Source: Selaginella moellendorffii (lineage: Eukaryota > Streptophyta > Lycopodiopsida > Selaginellales > Selaginellaceae). Taken from it: a DNA stretch of 64,000 nucleotides. The number at the start of each line of letters is the position of its first letter. Position 1 is the stretch's first letter. The stretch covers positions 310,001 to 374,000 of the forward strand of contig NW_003314317.1 in the NCBI RefSeq assembly GCF_000143415.4, read 5' to 3'. The position numbers were made by a program, and so were the translations under genes. Under the pieces are notes generated by a model, which searched no databases, was not told the origin of the DNA, and saw nothing but the letters and a program-made list of their open reading frames with translations. Shown here one piece after another: positions 56,305 through 64,000 of this stretch.

Positions 56305-57591
56305 ATGGCCGATGCGTCCAACAAGAAACGCGGCGCGCTTCGGCAGATTACCAAGGACGATCGGGCAGACGACGACGAGGAGGATGCCTCTCCATCGGAG
56401 CAAGGGACATTCGCGAGGGCCAGCGACGAGGTACTCGCGACGAGGAAGATTGTCAAGGTCCGGCGGAGTTCTTCCACGGCAGCAGCGCCATCGGGGCCGA
56501 ATTTGTTCGCAAACATCCAGCTCGTAGCTCCCAGCACCGCTCCTCCGGTGGTTTCTTCCACTCCAGCTCCAGCTCCGGTGATGGATTCGCCAGTGAAAGA
56601 TCCGGGCGAGAATGCGAAGGATGGAGGAAAGAATGCGAATGGAAACGGCAACGCCAAGGAAGAGGAAGAGAAGCAAGCAAAGGAAGAGGTGGCTCCAAAC
56701 GAGAATGGGGAGGAGGAGGGTGGCAATCCAGGGAAAGCTCCAGTGGCAGCGGCGCTACCAAAATCCTTCGATCAAGTCTCCTCCAGCGCCAACGCATTTG
56801 GATCTTTCGGCACGGCCTTCTCCACCTCGAGCTTCTCCTTCTCGACGACTGGATCATCGTTTAGCTTCGGGAGCTCGCCGGCAATGGGCTTTGGTTTCTT
56901 TGGCTCCTCCACCACCACCACAACCACCGCGACGCCAGCCGAGGGAGGGAAGTTCCCACTCTTTGGACAGGCGCCGCCGAGCAGCGGCGACACGGCGGCG
57001 CCGCCATCGAGCAGCGGCGGCGGTGGCGGTGGCGGCGGCGGACACCCGACGGTGTCGCTTCAGGAGGTTCCGGTCGAGACGGGGGAGGAGAACGAAAAGG
57101 CGGCGTTCTCCGGCGATGGGATCCTGTACGAGTTCGTGGACAAGAGCTGGAAGGAGCGGGGCAAAGGCGAGCTCAAGCTCAACTTATCCGAGGATTTGAA
57201 GAAGGCCCGGCTGGTGATGCGATCCAGGGGGAACTTGAAGCTGCTGCTCAACGCCAGCCTCTTCCCGGACATGAGGATGAGCAAGATGGACGGGCGGAGC
57301 GTCACGTTTGCGTGTGTCAACAGCGCCGCCGCCGCCGCCAGCGCCGCCAAGGATGGCAAGGCTGTGCTTACCACGTACGCCGTGAAGCTGCGAGACGCGG
57401 CCGGGATTCCAGAGTTCCTGGGGCTGGTTGAGGCGCACAAGGGGATCAGGCCGGCGGCGGAGGTGGCGGAGGCGGCGGAGGAAGCGGAGGAGGTGGCGGC
57501 GGTGGAACAAAAGGCTGATGATCAAAGTGGCAGCGAAGATGCTCAACGAAACGGTGGCGAGGAACAAGCGCCAAAAGAAGAACAGGTGTGA
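56305..57591 (+). CDS. NUP50: Nuclear pore protein NUP50 with Ran-binding domain
   Basis: A single exon of 428 aa from ATG 56,305. Residues 1-25 have the NUP50 N-terminal basic motif ('KKRGALRQITKDD') that binds importin alpha. The middle is acidic and Ser/FG-rich ('FGFFGSS', 'FPLFGQAP'). Residues about 260-385 form a RanBP1-type domain ('GDGILYEFVDKSWKERGKGE', 'RSRGNLKLLLNASLFPDM'). NUP50 helps release import cargo at the nuclear basket. The ATG follows ttgcag, so a 5' UTR intron ending at 56,304 is possible. Confidence 0.88.
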   Translation: MADASNKKRGALRQITKDDRADDDEEDASPSEQGTFARASDEVLATRKIVKVRRSSSTAAAPSGPNLFANIQLVAPSTAPPVVSSTPAPAPVMDSPVKDPGENAKDGGKNANGNGNAKEEEEKQAKEEVAPNENGEEEGGNPGKAPVAAALPKSFDQVSSSANAFGSFGTAFSTSSFSFSTTGSSFSFGSSPAMGFGFFGSSTTTTTTATPAEGGKFPLFGQAPPSSGDTAAPPSSSGGGGGGGGGHPTVSLQEVPVETGEENEKAAFSGDGILYEFVDKSWKERGKGELKLNLSEDLKKARLVMRSRGNLKLLLNASLFPDMRMSKMDGRSVTFACVNSAAAAASAAKDGKAVLTTYAVKLRDAAGIPEFLGLVEAHKGIRPAAEVAEAAEEAEEVAAVEQKADDQSGSEDAQRNGGEEQAPKEEQV

Positions 57592-58854
<1,263 letters not shown>

Positions 58855-59400
58855 AGTGCGTGTGTATTTAGCAGCAAGAACTCTTAAGAACAAGAACAAG
58901 TAAAACAGGAACTTTCAAGAACAAGAACAATAGTGTATTAATCCTTTATCATCATCTTCTGGAAGAAAATCTACAAATTACTCGAAGAACATATATCGCA
59001 GCTAGAAGCTATAACTGTTCGAGATTTTGTATATAAGCTTTATTTTCAGTTTTCTTATGTTCTTAGAGAATAAACTTTTATCCATTTCTGGTCGTCCGAT
59101 TCCAACGGTCAAATTTAAATCCTGGCCGTCCGATTTCAACGGTCACATTTTCTTCAAACTGAATCAAAATCAGGTTTTGGATCCATTGGTTTCTTATTAT
59201 CTCCATACGCGCTCCCTTTATCATCCCATTCATCCCAATGGAACTTGCTCCTTCATGGTGAGAGCTGTGGAGAACAACGTTTGAAATTGAGCGAATGGTT
59301 TGCTGGATCGTTTCCTTCTTGGATGTTTTTCCCATGACATCTCCGTGGAGCTTTTGCTTGACGAACACTGTGCGATTGGATCGGCTGTGTCGAAGTCCCT
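58855..59400. other. NKAP 3' region and border of repeat C
   Basis: Non-coding, A/T-rich, with a short tandem phrase (tccgatt(c/t)caacggtca, twice, at about 59,095 and 59,129). No gene. Confidence 0.5.
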
Positions 59401-59640
59401 AGAGTTCAGGTGCGAGCTGGCTCTCTGGATCCATTGCGTAGTTTTTCTAGAACTTAATGTTGATCACACAGATTTGTTTTGATACAGTGAGGATGGAACG
59501 CTCTTGGCTGCCACTACAAGCGGTGGCAAAACCTTTGTGTGGGGACTTGATGGAGGCCATTGTTTGCGCATTCACTCTTCAGGCGATGTTCATGGCCGCA
59601 GGTCCATCTAGCGTCAAGAAAAGCTGACAAAACAGTTTCT
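59400..59640 (+). pseudogene. WD40-like fragment at the end of copy C
   Basis: Text 'CELALWIHC', then a possible intron (gtagttt to tgatacag), then 'EDGTLLAATTSGGKTFVWGL', which looks like the end of one WD40 blade and matches the inverted fragment at 29,520-29,765. No other blades are visible, so this is a gene fragment. Confidence 0.4.
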
Positions 59641-60209
59641 TTCACTCTCGTGGCTTCCAGGCCATAAGACTGGAACGCACGAGAGCTTCGCACACATCCT
59701 TTCTCAGCCTCTGGCATAAAGCTACTGGAGTTGTAACTATTGCTTCCTTTGCTTCTCACACAAGGTAATAACTCATCTCGTGAACAAGCCGGTGATAGTG
59801 TTACTTCTAGTCTTGGCAACTTTTTTTGTTTCCCACCAAGCCTTGAAGAAAACAAAAAACTGTTTTTCTGAATCAGCAAAGTTTAAATGCTACAAACACT
59901 CAGTATTTGATCTTCCTTCCTAGCTTGCACTTACACCATCAATCGGTGTAGAAAGCTGTGTATGACCAGACAAAACTCCGGAACCACCAGCAACCTCTGT
60001 TTTGTAAGATATCTCCGCTCACTTCTTGCCTTGATGACGTTAGAGCCACCTTCTCTCCAACCGATGAAAATCTGCCACCGAAGTTCTATCACTCCCGACG
60101 GGGATCATCACGGAGTGTTAAGCCGGCCTTCAAGTTTTGATCCACATGCCTGCGACAACTTGATCCCGTCCACTGCACATCCTGATGCATTTGCATCGAA
60201 AGCTGGAAC

Positions 60210-62175
60210 TCAGTGAGGCAGGAGCCCTCTCTTGGTCCTCCCCCACCTCCTCCTGATCACCGAGAGGACGTAGAGGACGAAGAGGAAGAGCAGCGCAAAC
60301 AGCAGCCCGGCAAGGATTGGAAGAAGCAGCGGGGTTGCCGCCACAGCCGTCGCTTGCAAGTTGAGATCATTGGAGGAAGCCAGCTGAAGATACGCATTGC
60401 TGCTGCTGCCGCCACCTTCGCCTTCCAACAGCGAGTTCAGGAAGGCATCACTGCTGCTAATGCCTTCTCCTTCAAATAACTCGATGAAATCACTGGCACT
60501 GGCACTGCTGCTGCTCACCCCGACGTCATACACTAAACTCTGAGAGCTCGATATTGGAGTCTCTTCAGCTTCTTGAAACGTTTCGGTGTTGATCCTCTTG
60601 GCCTTCCCACCATCCTCGCCCAAGCTTCGAGGGAACCACCGCCACATAAAAGATGGTGGCGATGCTGGTGGTGGTGAAGCATTGCTGCTAGCCTCCTTAG
60701 TGTCACCAGTGCCGCCAGCCAGTAACTTCTGAGATGGAAATCCTGTCGCTGCATGGGACTTTAGCACCTGTTCAGTGTCCACCTTGTAGGATGACTCCTC
60801 GGCCATTGCTGCTGCAAGTTCTTCACTATTCTTGTATGGAAGCCTCCTGTGCAATCCCACACCATCACCTCGCAAGCTCCGCCAAAAGACTGAAGCTGGT
60901 GACGATGAAACATCAGCTTGCCTCAACAACTTTCGAGATCCTGCTGCTGCATGAGGCTTTAGCACCTGTTCAGTGTAGATCTTAGTACAAATACATATCT
61001 GATTCCTGTCAACAGAGACATACCTTGTGGGATGACTCCTCGGCCATTGCTGCCACAAGTTCTTGTCCTTCACTATTCTTGTCTGGAGGCCTCCTGTGCT
61101 TTCTCACGCTGCTGGTGCCATCGCCTCTCAACCTCTGCCAAAAGACTGAAGCTTGTTCTTCTCCATCTTGTTGTGCGCGCAGTGGAGCTATGAAGCGGAA
61201 CACAGAAGGTCCATTCTCGTTGGAGACGAAGATAGGAGGACCTGGCGCTGCTTCCAGAAGCATCCGTCGGGAACTGATAACTGGGAATCGATGCCACCCG
61301 AGGAAGTTTTTGAGTTCTTCCCATAATTCCTGGGACGTCACCTCGTCCTCCTCCAAGCCCGCGTTCAAAAGCCTACTCCACATTTCTTCTTTTATCGACT
61401 GAAGAGTGGTCGGTAGCTTCCAAGTCCACTCTCCAACTAGTTTCTTAAGTTCCTCCACCTCCAGATGCATTTCGGCTCTGGACGGTAGCTGCACGGACGG
61501 GAATGTCCAGGTCCGAAAGTAGCTCTGGATATCCTCCCAGCTCAGGTTGTCGTCGTCGTCGTCGATTGCAAGCGTCTTGCCACCGAGAGAAGTATACCAA
61601 ACTGAATCCACGACCGCCTCTAGCTGCAAGAGAAGGTTGGTGCGTTTCTAAGCAAACCATCTAAGCTCTCGACTTACCTCTTGCGAATCATGGTTGAAAT
61701 CCTCGAGTACAGGTAATGGTGGTGGATCATACTCGGGAACAGTTGACGCTGCCGCGTGACTACTGGCGATAACTGCCTCGAGCTGTGAGGGTGGTGCTGG
61801 CGAGGACGAATCCTCCAGCTCGATTGGAGTAACGGGCTGCAAGAGAAGATTAGCTTCATCTGGAGTTACCTCTTGCAAGTCATGCTCGTCATCCTCTTCG
61901 AGTACAGGTGCATCATACTCGGGAACTGGGTCACTGCTGGCGATCACTGCCTCGAGCTGCGCTGGGAAATCCTCCGCTTTCTTGTTCGCTGTTGCGGCAG
62001 GAGTCTGCCCACACGCGAAAAATGTCAAGGAACAAGAAAAAAATGACAGAAACGAGCGAGCTGTACACACCTCAAGGAGGAGGACCTTCAATCCTGTTGC
62101 CTGTATGCTTGCCTGCCTGCTTGCCTGTGCTGGAGCGCGTCGCAACCAGGAGAACGCCAACGCTAGAGCTTCCAT
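60210..62175 (-). CDS. Acidic single-pass membrane protein, intact copy C
   Basis: Exons 62,071-62,175, 61,678-62,004, 61,024-61,623 and 60,210-60,965 give 595 aa with every junction in phase 0. The N-terminus ('MEALALAFSWLRRAPAQ') could be a targeting peptide. Exon 2 encodes two related acidic units ('QLEAVIASS..PEYD'). Exon 3 has 'LAIDDDDDNLSWEDIQSYF' and ends in a 'ASVFWQRLRGDG' unit that recurs in exon 4 as 'ASVFWRSLRGDG', so exons were duplicated inside the gene. The C-terminus has one long hydrophobic segment ('LLLPILAGLLFALLFLFVLY') and a basic tail ('RRRWGRTKRG'). No known domain. Copies A and B are broken, so this is the probable functional member. Confidence 0.65.
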
Positions 62176-62668
62176 CGCCGCCAATATAATAGGGCAGGGT
62201 TACTATGTAAAAAATCTATTTAGAAGATCGTGAGAGACGAGGAATATTATCGAAGGAATATATGTAAAGAGATTTGCTTGGATCTCAAGCAAGTCGCGAA
62301 TCTGAGGATCATCAGCGGCCTTTTTTCAACCAGCATCCCGCGTTTTGTACTGCTTCTGGAAGCGAACCACCCATCCTTCTGATTTATATCTAAGTTATGA
62401 AACCATTTCAACTCGCATCCTCTCAAACGTACCTCACCCTTTAAAAGACATTGCGCAGCGCAGATCGTTCAGCTGTGAGTCTTTGTATCCCCACTTACCC
62501 TGTATGACAAGTTAGATTAGATCAAGAATATCACTTTTGAAGTGGCTAGTGAGCATTGGAAACCCGTGTTGCGATTATTGTACACAGTAACTCCAGATAG
62601 CCTGCAATAAAGAGAAACACGAAATACTTGACTATAGAAACTTCACTGTGGTGTGGCTGGTGGAAAAC

Positions 62669-62960
62669 CTAGAACAAGTTGCATCCTCTCAAATTCCTCT
62701 GCACGAGTGTACTTGGGAAATGGAGGGAGCTACGAAGATTCCTTGCCTTTCCATGCACGAGACCTTGGTAGACGTCGCCATTTGCATAGTAAAACGTATT
62801 GCTCTTGCCTTGGACCCAATTTCCGTCGTAGAAGATCGTCCATCGACCTTGAAAATGTAGAATCACGACGAGAAGAGAAGAAGGTCGTTACTTCGTTCAT
62901 TTCCAGTTGTCCTCCTCCAGAACGTCCTTTATACGAACCACCTTGAAAGCACATCTCCAC
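62669..62960 (-). pseudogene. MORN-repeat fragment
   Basis: The minus-strand reading 'FYDGNWVQGK' followed by 'YYANGDVYQGLVHGKA' fits two MORN motifs (Y..G..Y.G.....G). An upstream piece 'CFQGGSYKGRSGGGQ' may be a third, in a different frame; an intron of about 44 nt (gtaacg to ttttcaag) does not restore one continuous frame with confidence. MORN repeats bind membranes or scaffold proteins. This is a remnant or an uncertain spliced gene at the edge of repeat C. Confidence 0.4.
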
Positions 62961-63259
62961 CGATGGAGGAGTTCGCCCGTTTTCCTGATGAAACTAATAA
63001 CAAATATATGTAAGAACAAACCAAATGGAAACTTACGCAGCTCGTTGCGACAGAGATTGCTCTGGCCTGTTGCGATTTCTGTCTTGGGTCAACTCGGAGG
63101 CCACCCCGTCGATTCCCATCCTTAGAACGCCGGGCAGTCACGGGGGTGCATTTCATCCTTTTGTCTCTCTTGCTCGCAACAATTGGTATTGGGACGTATA
63201 CACCAGAAACCAGATGGGAATCATGTTGAGGGCTACCTGCGATTCGATCTGAGCAGAAC

Positions 63260-64000
63260 CGAATGATAGCAAATGAATGAAGTAGAGAAACGTATCCTAC
63301 CGTTTCTGTATCGAGAATTCAGTAGTTCCATCACCTATAAAAGACAATGGCAATTGTCAGAAACGGGAAGCAATGTCGTAACTTACAGTTATCAGTCTCT
63401 TGTTAGTAATGTCTCGTCAACCTCACATAACTTGCAAAAAAGCCGAGTCATCTTACCGAGAAGAAGTCATCAGCAGCTTTAAGAGTGGAAGAGCAAACAA
63501 GACCGAAACAGTAAAACTGACAGCTTATTAAGAAAGACTTACTTTCGCCAGCGTATGCTGAAGCCTCCTACCAAGCTTTCAAAACTTCATCACCGATATA
63601 TAAAAGACACTTCGCTTCTAATATTGTGGCTTTGACACTTGTAAATATTTGAGACTTAGAAAATTTTGCACCTCGGCCAGTGCGCACAGCCCTGAGTTTG
63701 GCACATACTGCGTCCAAGCCTTGACACAAAGAACAGAAAACACCCTTCAAATGGAAAATTACTCACACAAACATACCAACAAAATCTCAGTTCATGGATT
63801 TTCAATAAGTGGTCCTGCCATTTCGATTCCTGAGCAAAGAAATGTTCTGTAAAAGAGAAATACTTTGTTCCCAAAGGGAAAAAAAAAAAAGGAGAGATCT
63901 GGTTCTAAACTGTCACAACTCGCAAACTCCACAATGTCACCCGCGATGCTAGCTTGGGATTTTTCTCCTTCTCTTGTCTAGAACCAACCACTCTTCTCTC
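63260..64000. other. Right-end sequence without a supported gene
   Basis: Short minus-strand frames at 63,568-63,750 and 63,656-63,874 could be exons of a gene beyond the window, but no family is recognised. An A-run lies at about 63,880-63,891. Confidence 0.4.

Larger units (their letters stand above)
59400..62710 (-). repeat. Inverted partial copy C of the duplicated segment
   Basis: Matches about 26,650-29,765 of copy B, reversed. From right to left it carries the flank near 62,650, the acidic membrane-protein gene, the downstream region (60,200-59,890) and the WD40-like fragment at 59,400-59,640. It has no Copia element. It is more diverged from A and B than they are from each other. Confidence 0.85.

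Noticed and set aside
56612-57199. 195-codon Arg-rich frame inside NUP50
   Set aside because: Shifted frame of a low-complexity coding region.

Overview
The window is nuclear DNA of a land plant. It most resembles the lycophyte Selaginella, probably S. moellendorffii. That assignment is an inference from three things: very short GT-AG introns (mostly 46-62 nt), plant-only gene families (PPR, class B heat-shock factor, SHAQKYF MYB, DUF1221-type kinase), and clusters of lineage-specific genes beside decayed retrotransposons. There is no bacterial organisation, operon structure or CRISPR array.

The left part (1-29,765) is accessory and repeat-rich. A segment of about 9 kb occurs twice in direct orientation: copy A (1 to about 14,030, entering from outside the window) and copy B (about 20,609 to 29,570). 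Each copy carries the same series of unknown genes: a PPR-like protein, several minus-strand gene remnants including one of about 315 aa, and a plus-strand gene for an acidic protein with a C-terminal membrane segment. In copy A the last gene is split by a Ty1/Copia element (6,973-11,630) with unusually short LTRs and a GTGAT target duplication. Copy B keeps the empty site, so the insertion is younger than the duplication. Between A and B lie an A-rich, stop-ridden Ty3/Gypsy relic (about 14.4-17.9 kb) and a further diverged fragment of the same repeat (18.7-20.45 kb).

The middle and right part (29,959-58,854) is a compact run of ordinary genes. In order these are a clan-71 cytochrome P450 close to CYP703, phosphomevalonate kinase, tRNA-Thr(CGU), cytosolic ENGase (GH85), a DUF1221/MLKL-like pseudokinase with Sel1 repeats, a PPR protein, a SHAQKYF MYB factor, and a broken Crinkler-RHS-type NTPase. 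They are followed by a class B heat-shock factor, MIA40, a Josephin deubiquitinase, two paralogous 107-aa membrane proteins, a small secreted Cys peptide, a 387-aa unknown, TSR2, NUP50 and NKAP/MAS2. Several pairs are head to head with very short shared promoters (29 bp between the MIA40 and Josephin start codons, 144 bp between TSR2 and NUP50). Telo-box-like AAACCCTA motifs lie in several of these promoters.

The right end (59.4-62.7 kb) is an inverted third copy (C) of the end of the A/B segment. It carries the only intact version of the acidic membrane-protein gene (595 aa), with a MORN-repeat remnant just beyond it. Comparing A, B and C shows two places where intron-derived sequence appears to have become in-frame coding sequence. 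That is the most unusual signal I found. Exon joins below were made by eye from splice signals, reading phase and family similarity. Frame closure was checked arithmetically for the P450, PMK, ENGase, kinase, MYB, HSF, MIA40, Josephin, secreted peptide, 387-aa protein, TSR2 and copy-C genes.
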